Shown here: positions 29,571 through 40,609 of the stretch, piece by piece | Layout: every line of letters begins with the position of its first letter | How positions within the stretch are numbered: the stretch's first letter is position 1 | Source: Prunus persica | Lineage: Eukaryota > Streptophyta > Magnoliopsida > Rosales > Rosaceae | Reading direction: 5' to 3' | Assembly (NCBI RefSeq): GCF_000346465.2 | Contig: NC_034014.1 | Coordinates: 22,764,522-22,828,521 of the forward strand | DNA length: 64,000 nucleotides | Notes under the pieces: model-generated | What the model saw: the letters and a program-made list of their open reading frames with translations, nothing else | Told to the model about the DNA's origin: nothing | The model's database searches: none | Made by a program: the position numbers and the translations under genes

Positions 29571-29790
29571 TATGACGACGACGACCCTGGCCCCGACTCC
29601 GAAGATGACCCCGACCCCCACTCCGATGATGACCCCAACCTCGAATTTGTCTATGATTCAGACCCCGATCCCGATTTTGACTCCGACTCCGACCCCGACT
29701 CAGGCTCAGATTCCGATCCAAATTCCTACTCAACCTGTATCCTATGCTTCTTCCGCTGCACAGATTATGACTTTTCGACTAACGACCCCG
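29430..29790 (+). other. Asp-Pro/Thr-Pro coding repeat tract
   Basis: A run of GACCCC hexamers (29526-29570) continues into degenerate GAC/CCC/TCC text to about 29720. One plus frame reads an acidic stretch of Asp-Pro, Asp-Ser and Asp-Asp pairs (begins about 29452 with GSAPTDADFYPEPDPESGSS). A second frame (ORF from 29365) reads Thr-Pro repeats. Both are open through the repeat. Its origin, captured gene fragment or expanded gag-like piece, is not recognised. Confidence 0.6.
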
Positions 29791-30171
29791 ACACATGGAC
29801 CAGATTGCGCATTTTGTGAAATCCGAGGATCAATTGGCGGATATTTTGACAAATGCGATTTCCAGTAAAGCATTCCACAATTCACTAGATCAGTTGGGCA
29901 TTGGCGACATCTATGCACCAACTGAGGGGGAGTGTTGGCGTGACTTGTGGATATTGACTTACTTTCCTTACACACCAAGAATTCCTATTATAATTGTAAT
30001 TGATTTACTTTAATTCCTGATTTCCTACTGCAAATAGATTTAGGAATTTATTATTTACTTGCCCATTCAGGTTTCGTTGTATTATAAATATAACCTCCTA
30101 CAAGGAGAAGAATACACAGAAAATTCCCACAAACAAATATTCTCTCATAGTTTTAATATTTTAGCACATTT

Positions 30172-31870
30172 TGGTATTTAAGTAAAAACAAAAAACAACA
30201 CACAGAAGAAAGAGAACTAATTAATTGTGTATCTCTTTGGTAAGAGCATCTCCAACAGTAGTATCAAACAAAACTCTTTAAATTGAAGTTTGTTTGACCT
30301 ACGCGGTAATTTGAAAAGCTTTGTTTGCTACTTTAATATTTTGTGCCCAAGCAGACTCTTCAATTCAATTAATGCAATGTTATGGAAAATAATGAAAAAT
30401 ATGAAAACATGTGAAAAATGGCTATGTATTTATTGTTTGAAAAGAAAAAAATGCATGTTGTTAAAATTTTCAAGATAGGATTTATTTTTCCAAAGTAAAA
30501 TTAAATGTTTTGAAGAGTCAAGGTCAACTTACCAGCCCTAAAGGGAGAGAAATTCTTTCTAATCCGATTACGGATTAGTAAACATGTCATAGAATAAGTG
30601 AAAATCTTAGGCTATTTTATCAAAGTCTTGGTTCACTAAAGTGACTCATATTAGAGCAGGAGCAAGAAAGAAGAATCTCAAGAATCTGCCCTAGAATAAG
30701 TAATTCTTTGAAACTGTATCATCTATTAGTAATGGCCTGCTGACCCGTTTCTTTAAAATTTAACAATCACCTAATCCAACCTTCAAATGAAATCCTTTGT
30801 AATCATCAATCAAATTCTTTATTATTGCAAGAGTTATTAAACAAAACATATTTTATTCTCTCAAGCCAAAAAGAGGATCAAATTTGACTGTGCTTGCATC
30901 ATTTTCAAAAAGTCCCTCATTATTCTGTGTTTCATAGTTTATAAACCTGTACAAGGTAATTATATATTTTATTATTAATCATTCCTATAGGTGAGAATAA
31001 ATATATATTATAAACACATTTGACCAAATTAAGTGCCACATTACATAATGATGGCGCATAAGATCCACTCAAATTATAACACTTAAATTTATGACATATT
31101 TACTTATCATGATTAAGTATTGTAATAATTTCAATTTATAATTTTTTATGTGTTTGTGTAACACAAAATGAATTATATAGAATATACGTTAGAATTCAAT
31201 ATAGAATTAACTAAAGTAGTAGTTAATCCAATTCATAATAAACAAGCATGACATTAGTTGAATTCAATATAATAACCCCGAATTTAAGCGAACCCAACCC
31301 CATGAGACCAAATTTATCCCTCGTTTGACCTAAATCCAACCAGACCATACTTGGACCATAACAAATGGGGACCTTAATTGGACCATAGTACAAAGACAAC
31401 CAGGCCCCCCACAATTGGTCTCCATTCCAAATCCCAACCCTGGGTCAGTCGACAGAGAGTGGTCAGTTCAGTTATTCATGAATTTGACCAGAAAAAGGCA
31501 CAACACACGGAATTTATTTATTTAATAATTTTTTTGAACCAACCCAACCCAAAGAGAGATGGAAAACGTGCACAAAGTCTCGCTGGCTACCTGTAGCCCA
31601 TAGGGTCTTTCACACGTGAGTTGGTCTCTGGCTATACATGGAAAAGTCTGTGGCCCAGAATGGAATTTCAGAAGCAGGGTCAGAGAGTACTAAAATGGGA
31701 AAAAACATATAAAATTAATAAATCCACCAATATAAAAAAGGCATTATTATTATTTATATATTTATTATAATTAATTTGTTATTATCCTGTTGAGGAGCAC
31801 GAAAAGGCGCCCCCCCAACGAAAGCGGGAAACTTCGAACGAGGAAAAACCAGCACAAGTCCCACACCACA
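30172..31870. other. Intergenic region upstream of QNG1
   Basis: No gene recognised. GAGCATCTCCAACAGTAG at about 30245 looks like one terminus of a PIF/Harbinger-type MITE whose other end was not found. Confidence 0.45.
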
Positions 31871-31877
31871 GCCACCC

Positions 31878-31903
31878 CTCTCTCTCTCTCTCTCTCTCTC
31901 TCT
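31878..31903 (+). repeat. CT microsatellite in the QNG1 promoter
   Basis: Thirteen CT units directly upstream of the TATA box. CT tracts in this position are frequent in plant core promoters. Confidence 0.85.
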
Positions 31904-31911
31904 GGCGGCCC

Positions 31912-31919
31912 ATATATAA
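31912..31919 (+). promoter_or_regulatory. TATA box of QNG1
   Basis: ATATATAA within CATATATAAAGC lies about 70 bases upstream of the start codon, immediately after the CT tract. Confidence 0.7.
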
Positions 31920-31930
31920 AGCAAAATTCC

Positions 31931-31938
31931 TAGGGTTT
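31931..31938 (+). promoter_or_regulatory. Telo-box (AAACCCTA on the minus strand)
   Basis: TAGGGTTT in the probable 5' leader. AAACCCTA telo-boxes are known to be enriched near transcription starts of plant translation-related genes, which suits an enzyme of tRNA-base salvage. Confidence 0.5.
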
Positions 31939-31986
31939 CAACTCAGACAGGCACTCGCAGACTTATTGACTCACTGAGTTGCGGTC

Positions 31987-34950
31987 ATGGACGATGTCAG
32001 GGCTAGCTCGGCTTGGGTCGCAAGCCATTCTTCTCATGTCGTCGTCGACTCCTCAGGTCTCTCCACACTGTGTCTCTGTTTCAGCTGAGCAAATGCATGT
32101 CCCGTTTTATGCTTCTTAGCTTTGGTGCACTTTTTCATTTAATTTACTGTTTTTTCTAAATATAATTTTTTGGGGATGAAGGGATTGAGAAAGTGGCGGA
32201 GACTATAGACACAATCCCGAAGGTGAATTGGGATTTCGAAGGAATTCACTATTTTGACAATGGGCCTCTCACCGTTCAGTACCTGTTTGTGTTGGATGCT
32301 TTGAATTTTTGCTTTTGGCCTGGTAGGTGGTACCAACCACGTCTCGTATATCATTTTGTTCTAATTATGGATGCCAATGAGACTGAATTAAACTATGGGT
32401 TCCTTTGCTTTTTTTCATTTTTTGAACATGCCAATCTAATTCCTTGTCAAGTTTACTACTTTTACTTTGTTGCTTGTTGGTTTAAGAAACTATGATTAAG
32501 TCAAGTATAATGACCTACAATAGTGGATTCAATTCTAAACAAAATGTAGAGGTAGTCATATCAAAGCATAAATTGTAGAGGTATTTATGCTTTTCCACCT
32601 TTCCAAATTTTGTTTTATGACTGAGCCAAGCTGTTGGCCATTGTGTTGCAACTAAGTACTTAAGTTATCTGCTTTTGTTTCATTGTACAAAAGAGTATTT
32701 TAATTTCCCTTGCTGCCCATGTTATAAAGATTTGAAGTCTTTTCATGTCAAAGTAATACTTCAATGTGTGTTTCCATCCCCGTGTGAGTCCTTTGTTGTG
32801 CAGTTTCATATGGTTACTTATGGAACCATATTTTAGTCGCTTGCAGTGTATGCAGTTGAAGAAAAAGATCATATATCAAATAACTTTATATCCCTTTCAG
32901 CAAATACTAAATGCATTGAAAACAAGCAGCTGATTGTTCATTGGCTTAAATAGCTTACACATGACTTGTGTTTATCATATTGAATTGAAAGTACCCATGC
33001 TTGTAAGCAAACAAAAATTTCGGTTTACTTTAAGCACTAGAATTAAGAATGTAAAAGCGAAGAAGATGGATCCTCAAGGCTGCAAAATAAAACTATAATA
33101 GAGGGAAAATGTTTCCAAACATCAAGACTTAGTATGAAAGTTTGGGCGAGTTATAGATTCATTTTATTCATATCTTTGTACATATATTTGTAGTTTGATC
33201 TACTAAATTTCTGTGCTGACTCTTTCTTTATTTACTTTCTCTTGACAGATAAGGACTTAAATTACGATAATTTGGCCGCAGGTCTAAAGGCAGCTCTACA
33301 AAATGACATATCTGTGTTTGATGTGGATCGTCTTCAGAAGTACACTGGTACTTATTTTCTTGAACGCATATCTCTTATGCCCATACAGATATTATTTCAC
33401 ATCCAATGTGAGGTGCACACAAATTGCGATATATATCAAGTTTACTTCGTGGTCCCTGGTAGAAGAAAAACGATTAATAATAATAGGACAGAGAGATCAA
33501 ATAATAGGTAGACTCTTGACTCTGTAAAAATTCAAATTTATGGACAAGGATTGAGCTCTTGTAAACATGTTTTGGCACTTTTAAGTCCTACATTTTGGCT
33601 TTGTAACGCTCTTCTACTGAATAGTAATTTGATTGTTATCGTTTCTGTTATAAGGTCCTGAACTACGGGAGCTGTTGAAATGGCCTTTTGGCACTTTTAA
33701 ATCCTATATTTTGACCCTGTAACACTCTTCTACTGAATAGTAATTTGATTGAAATCGTTTCTGTTATAAGGTCCTGAACTACGGGAGCTGTTGAAATGGC
33801 CTAGGCCACTACCTCTGGAGGATGAGAGAGTTCGTTTGTTGCATGAGGTGAAATTTACCTTTACATTTATAGAAGTTTTTATTCTTCAAGTTTTATGTTG
33901 TTTGATTTCTTGATTAGTCTGGTTCTGGAACTAATAATTTGACCTAACCTAATATCCAAAATGTTAACTTTTGTGGCCTAGGTTGGGTTTGAGCTGGAGA
34001 GAAGCTTTGATGGCAAGGCATCCAATCTTGTAGAGTCCTGTGGAAAATCAGCTGTTAAGCTTGTAGCTCTTGTTACTCGTCACTTTCCTGGTATATTTTA
34101 GGGTTGAAAATATTTTTTTATGGCTGCACAGTTTGTAGGGGTTATTCCCCAGGAAACAAGCATATTGACTGTCATTAGTTAAACTTTCTAGGTTTCCGAG
34201 ACCACTCAGTATACAAAGGCCACCAAGTATTCTTGTATAAAAGAGCGCAGATATTTGCAGCAGATTTATGGGGTGCATTTGGTGGCCAAGGATATGGAGA
34301 ATTTTATGACATTGGCTCAATTACTATTATGGCGGATTATATTGTTCCAGCTGTGCTTCGGCAGCTTGGTGTACTGAAATATAGTGCGACCCTTGCCAGC
34401 ACGATTGAGGCTAATAGTCAAATAGATGCAGGCAGTGAGGAGGAAGTTGAATTACGGGCTTGCTCCATATATGCTGTGGAGAAAATGAAGGAGTTGATCA
34501 GCATGAAATCAGGGAAGCAGGTACGATTAAAGACTATTTCCTGGAGCAGTTCCAATTAGCTTATTTTCCGTTGTGGTCCTAGTGTGTTATGTTTTATTTA
34601 TGAATTTTAGATTCTTCTCATGGCTACATTTATGTAATAAAACATTCAGATTATTTATTTTATCTGTAAGTGTCCTGCATCAGTTTTGTTCCCACCAAAG
34701 TGAATTGTGTTTGGGCCATTTTGTTCCTCTGCATTTGAAACTAGGATAAACTTGTATCTTCTTGAATCTGTAGATTTTCATTTTCCTTTTCTCTACCATC
34801 ACTACTCAGTCCCTTTTTCCTAATATGATTGTTCTATTTGTGGGGTTTCTTTTTCAGGTGCTGAGTATTGAGTTAGACCTTTGGCTTTGGTCTTTTGGCA
34901 TTCAGTGTCCTGCTCTGCAACATCATAGGACACTCTCTATATATTATTAA
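31987..34950 (+). CDS. QNG1: Queuosine 5'-phosphate N-glycosylase/hydrolase (DUF2419 family)
   Basis: Releases the queuine base from queuosine 5'-phosphate, so queuine from diet, soil or turnover can be reused for tRNA modification. The family was formerly DUF2419/C9orf64/UPF0553. Seven exons, all GT-AG and in phase: 31987-32056, 32182-32322, 33249-33347, 33771-33847, 33982-34090, 34192-34520, 34858-34950, giving 305 residues, a full family length. Landmarks: NWDFEGIHYFDNGPL near residue 40, TVQYLFVLDALNFCFWP, KRAQIFAADLWGAFGGQG, ADYIVPAVLRQLG (family signature with conserved Asp), EEEVELRACSIYAVE, and the ending LDLWLWSFG...HHRTLSIYY. No organelle-targeting segment is evident. Intron 3 contains a partial copy of exon 4 (separate entry). 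Confidence 0.96.
33570..33801 (+). repeat. 116 bp tandem duplication carrying the start of QNG1 exon 4
   Basis: Units 33570-33685 and 33686-33801 differ at only a few bases. Each contains 85 bp of intron with a splice acceptor (TTATAAG) and the first 31 bp of exon 4. The second unit continues into the real exon; the first is cut off at GAAATGGCC. Using the upstream acceptor without a new donor would lead to a stop (TAA at 33720-33722). Confidence 0.93.
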
Positions 34951-35923
34951 GTGCACCATATTCTATCGTACTATATAATTGTTACTCGGATAAAGGAAAG
35001 ATTTTGGATTTGAAGTTTCAAGTTAAAGTCTTTGGATGAGCTTGATAAACAATTTCTGACATCCTGTTTTCTTTTAGAAGTGTTGCGGCTTTTCGCATAT
35101 TCCAACTAATTTTACTGTTGAACTAATGAAGATCAATAAATAATGTTATGGTAACTAAGTGATTTACCGTATGTGTCACTTTTTATTCTGATTTTAGTGA
35201 ACATATAAAATTTGATGAATGTGGCAGCAGGTGTTTGACTAGTTCAATTTGATGCATGCTTTTTGTTTATATTGTGTTATAAATCCACTGAATCTCACAT
35301 CATGTGAGTGTCAACACAACTCCTGCAGGTGTTTGTTCCTCAGCTTGGTTTATATTCTGTAAAGCCTACCATCCATGTAAAATTATATCATGGATCTGAT
35401 CTATCCTTAGAATGTTAATTCTGTGTTGACAACCTGCATGTTTGTTAAGTTAGCCAATTTTAGATATGAATGCAATATATATGAAATGCAATAAGGTTTC
35501 AATACACACAGAAGCATTCATAAACTTTATATATATAGGCTCTTTTGATGATGAGTGGTGAAAATCAACCATAAGATGCAGGCTTGCAAAAATTATTGCC
35601 AATATAAGTCAATGTGTAAGTGGACTCAGCTGATTAGAACATAGAATTAGCAACTTGGTTGACATCGGAGTGATGACAAAATGGCTAAGAGCATGGTTTA
35701 TGCATGAAGTGATAGGCTAAATAGTGTTGAATTTTTCTGCACGATTTATTCATGATCTTTTCCCCTGTGTGCAATGTGTTTGTGTTGCTTATATAGAATT
35801 TGGATGGTTTACTTTGACAATTCAGTTCTACTTTCTGTATATCCCAGTACATGCATGACTTGGTAGGCATGGAAGATACAGGCAAAGTGTCTGCTTTTAT
35901 TTACTGAGCGCTCTTGACAATAG
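34951..35923. other. Spacer between convergent genes
   Basis: Holds the 3' untranslated parts of QNG1 (plus) and the formamidase gene (minus), which converge here. No other gene or element was recognised. Confidence 0.5.
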
Positions 35924-38729
35924 TTATGTTGCTGAGCTAGGGTTCCTTGTAGTTGCCAAACTTCCATCATAAGTACATTTCAGGACATCTGGTTTCCTCA
36001 CTATCCGGGGCCCAACTGGCACCTTGTTTGCTCTTGGACGTATATCCTGTGCATGTGTACGTTTGTCATTTGTAGAGAAAATGATTTGAACATGTCAGCA
36101 GGCTTTATGACAATCATTACTGTTCACTAGAGTAATTTCTTGTGAGTTTTGTAACAGGAAAGAATATTGACTCTCCTTATGCATGAAAAGGTTTTTGATC
36201 GATTTCAAAGGTCTATCAATAGCTTAGACATTGAGGGATCATCTAAGTTACAAGTAAAATGGAAGTTTACTGTGTATTTGAGTTCTTATATGTTGTGAAT
36301 TGTGATACTTTTGTTTTGCCTGTAAGAGCTCATTTTTCCTTCTTGAATAATGTAATTATTGTGAAACAAATGAGGAGAGGAGACTCTTATTTACATTTGT
36401 ATCTATGAATAGAATGCAATCTATGGCATTAAGCATATAGATATGTAGCTATTCAAATTTCAGTAATCTGACTAGGCAGTTTAAAAAGCAACCTAGTATA
36501 ACTTGAATCATTTGTAGATGGTAAAGTACTATAAAGGTAATATATTATTGTTAGTGGGTTGGCCAGAAACAGATACCTGGTCAAAGATAGCTGTTGGGAT
36601 TGCTAAGGTTGCAATGGCATTGGGAGAGTCCACTATTCCAGAAATTCTTCCCTCACATGGGCAGCATGACAACAGAAGGTAGCTCTGATACATGACAGGT
36701 CCTAGATCAGTAATGAAGACTACAATAGCATGCATGGCATGTTATTGTATGTGGTATGGAGAGAGAGAAACAAAACCTGCTCTTTGGAGTATCCAAATTT
36801 AGAGAGGTAGTCAATAGCATTCAGTACTGCACGCTTATAAGCAACAGTTGCATCTAGGTAATGCTGCTTCCCACTCTCATCAACACTGATGCCCTCAAAC
36901 ACCAACCATTCTGAAAATCTTGGCTCGACAGGGCCTATCTCAAAGATTGGGTTCACATGAAGAGGAGTGGGCCCCATTGGTGTAAGGTATTCTTTCATTC
37001 CATCCCTTATAATTTCACACCTAATAACAGGATTATATAGGATAAGCTGTTAATTATATTATATATATTTATATGTTGTGTGTGTGTGTGTATGTGTGTG
37101 TGTGTGTGTGTGTGTGCGTACACGGGTGTGGCATGTTATGCCGCATTCTATTGTGAAAGTAGAAAGTTTAGTTTTAACCAGCTCCAGCCTTTGCTCAACA
37201 AAGCCTCTAGTTTGGCTACAGAAATGTTAAGAGATGAGGTGTGAAATTTTTACTTGAGCTCCAGGAAACCACTCATCTCAATTGCTCCACAGAATGAAAT
37301 TTCACCGTCGCCCTGGGAAAAGTGCATGTCACCAGTGCTAAGATTTGCTCCTTCAATGAATACTGGAAGGTATATCTTTGAACCACTACTAAGATTTTTA
37401 ATGTCACAATTGCCACCATTTTCTCTTCCTGGAATTGTTCTTGCAGCCTCCAAGGCTATCTTTTCCCATTCAGGAGTGCCCTCCTTGATCTATGTATGAA
37501 CACGACATGTTAGTATAATTAGATTTTAGGGATAGAAGTTGAACATCATGACTATTGTATCTCCGTGCAGTAGGCTGCAGAATTTTACTTTTAGTATGCA
37601 GCAAAGCTATTATGGAAATTTAGTCCTGTTGCAAGGTTTTTCATCATTATTTTGTTTCCCTAACAAGTTTTCAATTTAGCATACCCCTCCTAGGACGCAA
37701 CCTTTTGTTGATGGTAGGTTAGCCAATGGTCGTTGATGCAAAACCTCACATAGTTTCATAGAGTTGAGTCCATTTTCTTCAAGTTCTCTCTCCCTTTCAT
37801 TCCATATATTCAGGAGTTCCATCGATGGTGCTGTTCCAACTATTCCGGGGTGGGTTAAACCTGGGAATCTCACTCCTGCCATGCATATAAAATTATGTCA
37901 GTAGCAAAAATTATAGCCCCACTTTGTGCTTATTTTATAGGCTTAATTAAAAGCTTGGAGGAGGACCTTTATGAATCTTTTCATAACATTACTGGCACAA
38001 GAAAAGGAAATGGTTGATAATTCACCTGGTATTTGAGGTGAGTACGCATATATCCCTTCAAAGTACCAAATAGCTTTGGTTGCACAAGGAAAATGGTCAG
38101 TGAGAAAACCCCCTCCATTTTCTCTGTCAAATGTTGCTGTGAAACCCCATTCATCTCCTGGGAGAGGACCCAGGTTGCATATCTCAACTGCCAGAAGATC
38201 ACCTGGCTTTGCTGGAGTGCCATCCTTGTCCAAAACTCTAATTGGCCCACTAAGATAATGAACCTGGAGCAGTTTAAAACTTATTATCTTTAACATTAAA
38301 TCACCATTCCAGATGTTCTAGTTGTTCATACTACTGATACATTATATTGGTAGTGTCTTCAGATCAGGATAGTAGGGTTTAGTATACAACATGTTTGACC
38401 TGTTATAGGAGTTTCTTTTGGTTTAAAAACTTACTTTAGTGTTGTTTGTTTATTCATAAACTTGAACTAAAAGTGTTTGTTTTTGTTGAATAAGATAAAA
38501 TCATACTTACAGTTGAGAGGTCTATAGATTTTATATCTAGTGCAGAGTCATCATCTTTAATAGAACCTCCAGTCCAGTCAACCATCTCTACTCTAAAGAC
38601 CTCACCAGTTTTAACCTCAGCCACTGGGGGTATGTGAGGGTGCCAACGATTGTGAAGAGGTAGTTTTTGCTGCCATGGTTTGTTGTTCAAGTCTATTGGC
38701 ACAACTAGTCTTGGAGTCGTAGGAGCCAT
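35924..38729 (-). CDS. IAMH1: Formamidase / indole-3-acetamide hydrolase (FmdA_AmdA family)
   Basis: Amidohydrolase of the acetamidase/formamidase family. The Arabidopsis relatives (At4g37550/At4g37560) hydrolyse indole-3-acetamide to auxin, so a role in auxin or ammonia release is expected; substrate is inferred. Seven exons (minus): 38729-38511, 38263-38026, 37875-37685, 37489-37254, 37020-36777, 36684-36577, 36046-35924, all GT-AG and in phase, giving 452 residues, the usual family length. Landmarks: PRLVVPIDLNNKPW, KLPLHNRWHP, GDEWGFTATFDRENGGGF, FPGLTHPG, CEVLHQRPLA, IPGRENGGNCDIKN, STGDMHFSQGDGEISFCG, CCPCEGRISGIVDSPNA, and the terminal exon DIRPRANKVPVGPRIVRKPD. If intron 6 is retained the protein ends early (TAG 36529-36531) with an unrelated tail. 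Tail to tail with QNG1. Confidence 0.96.
37077..37116 (+). repeat. TG microsatellite in formamidase intron 4
   Basis: About twenty TG units with one TA interruption, lying between exons 5 and 4 of the minus-strand gene. Confidence 0.9.
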
Positions 38730-38769
38730 AGATGAAATAATGGAAAAACAGGGAGCGTAAGGATGTATG

Positions 38770-38778
38770 TTTTATATA
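38770..38778 (-). promoter_or_regulatory. TATA box of the proximal formamidase promoter
   Basis: Minus strand reads TATATAAAA about 41 bases upstream of the exon 1 ATG at 38729. This would leave a short leader. Confidence 0.5.
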
Positions 38779-38976
38779 CTTGTTAGGCCAAAACAACAGC
38801 ATCCATTGGAGGAAGAGGAAGGACGTTGACATGAATACAATTGTTGGATGACAAATGGGACTGACATGTTTTTCCAAGGGTCCCCCATCTAGCTTTTTCC
38901 AATATAGGACAAATACAATACAACACAACATTTTTGCTTATTTTAATTTGGCTGACAAATCAAAGCATTACAAGTT

Positions 38977-39229
38977 GGCTTTTTAGGTCCAATGCTCCCT
39001 CAATTTACAGTTCCATTTTCGTCCCTCAATTCGCAAAATGGTTGTGGTGGTCCCATAACTCCACTTCCAGGAGCATCTTCAACAAATTCTCTATTCTCTC
39101 ATCTGTAGCTATTTCAGCTAAAAAGAAGGAAAATTCTTCTTCAACAGACTTTCTACTTGGCTCTCTATTTTGGAGAAGCAACTTTTGGCTCTCTACATCT
39201 AACAAGGAGGAGAGAGAATTTGGCCAGGA

Positions 39230-39276
<47 letters not shown>

Positions 39277-39975
39277 TCGGAGGTTGGTGGGTTGGGTTTT
39301 TACTTATTTTTTAATATATTGAATTTGCAAGAGAAAGAGAAAGAGAATAATAATAAAATATTTCAGATTAGACAAAATAGATAACATTGCTGGAGGAAAC
39401 TCTTTTTAAGTGATTGGCTATAATAGCTCTATAGCTATTTTAGTTTGGCTAATGGTCAAAACTGTATTTCATCTCTAAGATACACATGGAAGAACAGCAG
39501 CCACCAAAATCCTCCACACACCCAACCCCCAATACCCAACCCTCCTACCACCTCCTCCGTCTCTCTCCAACCTCCCCTTGTATTGGATTCGTAATGGGTA
39601 TATGGGTGAGAAGTGGAGGAATTGAATGGTCGGTCTTAAGGGAGTGGGGTCGTGTGGGAATTTGAAGGATTGGGGCTGCTGCGGGAGGTCGTTTTAAGGG
39701 GGTGGTTGGTGGTGGAGTTGAGGCTGAGTGAGGTAAGGGAAGGAATAATGAAGGAGGTCGTGCGGGTTGTGATTGTTGCGGACTTGTTCAGGTACAAAAT
39801 GGTGGCGTGGGTCGTGGAGCTGGTGAGAGTGATGGTGTTAGGCTTGAAATGACCATTTAGACTCAAATTAACAGAAAATCTAACATAGGACTAATGTTGC
39901 TAACGGAAGTGGAGTTGAGGGACCACCACAATGCAACTCGAGTGTAAGTTGAGGGACCATTGGACCTAAAAGGCC
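38977..39975. mobile_element. Mutator-like non-autonomous element with 9 bp target duplication
   Basis: A 999 bp element whose ends are inverted repeats of about 90 bp (left GGCTTTTTAGGTCCAATG, right complement with GGACCTAAAAGGCC). It is flanked by a perfect 9 bp direct repeat TTACAAGTT at 38968-38976 and 39976-39984, the duplication size typical of Mutator elements. Inside are a GA microsatellite (39235-39274) and low-complexity sequence; there is no transposase. It sits between the two alternative first exons of the formamidase gene. Confidence 0.9.
39235..39274 (+). repeat. GA microsatellite
   Basis: Twenty uninterrupted GA units inside the Mutator-like element. Such tracts mutate quickly and could serve as a length marker. 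Confidence 0.93.
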
Positions 39976-40390
39976 TTACAAGTTTGTAAACGTGGCAATA
40001 GGAATCAGAGTTGTTTGGATGTGTATATGCAGAATAAAATCCTTCTGCCTTGTTCATTTTCCTGTTCTCATAGATATTACCTAGAAACATGTAGAGTTGC
40101 TAATTAGGTGTGTCCCTCAATGGAATTTTTGTTGAAACTCAAACGAAAGGTAAAACATGCAATTGAAAGAAAATCTTAAGTCTTGAACAATGAAGAAATG
40201 ATTCGTAACTCCTATAGAATCTGTCATGGAAAAACTGATTGTGTTGGACTTCAAATAATTGATTATGTCTGGTCAAAATTAGAACTGCATGATACTCTGC
40301 TCACACCATTGATATCATTTCTTCTATGCTCTTCCAAACTTTATGCAACAGAAGTGGAAAATATGCAAAACACACAAAAGGGGAACTTAC

Positions 40391-40609
40391 AATGGAGGGA
40401 TTGGCATGTTTGATGTCCTCTGCTGTGTATTCTTTGGTAATACCACCTCCACTAAAATCCACCATTTCGACTCGAAAAACATCTCCAACTGTAACTTCTG
40501 CCACCGGTGGTATGTCCGGGTGCCATCGGTTGTGAAGTGGAAGCTTCTGTTCCCATGGTTTCTTCTTCACATCTATAGGCACAACCAGTCTTGGTCCATA
40601 AGATGCCAT
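40391..40609 (-). CDS. Second formamidase first exon (alternative exon or lone duplicate)
   Basis: An intact 219 bp exon from ATG 40609, encoding 73 codons with MASYGPRLVVPIDVKKKPW, KLPLHNRWHPDIPPVAEV and FRVEMVDFSGGGI. It ends at a good donor, ATT|GTAAGT. Its length and end phase equal those of exon 1 of the gene at 38729-38511; the two peptides agree at roughly two thirds of positions. Exons 2-7 are not repeated downstream before the neighbouring gene. It could therefore be a distal alternative first exon splicing to 38263, or the remains of a tandem duplicate. Without the splice, translation runs into the intron and stops at 40301-40303. Confidence 0.82.

Larger units (their letters stand above)
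28520..30166 (+). mobile_element. Short non-autonomous Copia-derived LTR retrotransposon
   Basis: Identical-looking 234 bp LTRs (28520-28753 and 29933-30166), TG...CA, are flanked by a perfect 5 bp duplication CATTT (28515-28519 and 30167-30171). A perfect initiator-tRNA-Met primer site, TGGTATCAGAGC, follows the 5' LTR, and the polypurine tract GAGGGGGAG (29924-29932) precedes the 3' LTR. The 1.18 kb interior encodes no enzyme. It holds the C-terminal tail of a Copia polyprotein (EDQLADILTNAISSKAF, about 29825-29870), a second unrelated Copia 3' end with polypurine tract and LTR start (29268-29364), and an Asp/Pro-coding repeat. It must have used proteins made by other elements. The near-identical LTRs point to recent movement. 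Confidence 0.93.

Noticed and set aside
29470..29733. Arg-Gly-rich minus-strand ORF over the GACCCC repeat
   Set aside because: Produced by the hexamer repeat on the complementary strand, with no start context or homology.
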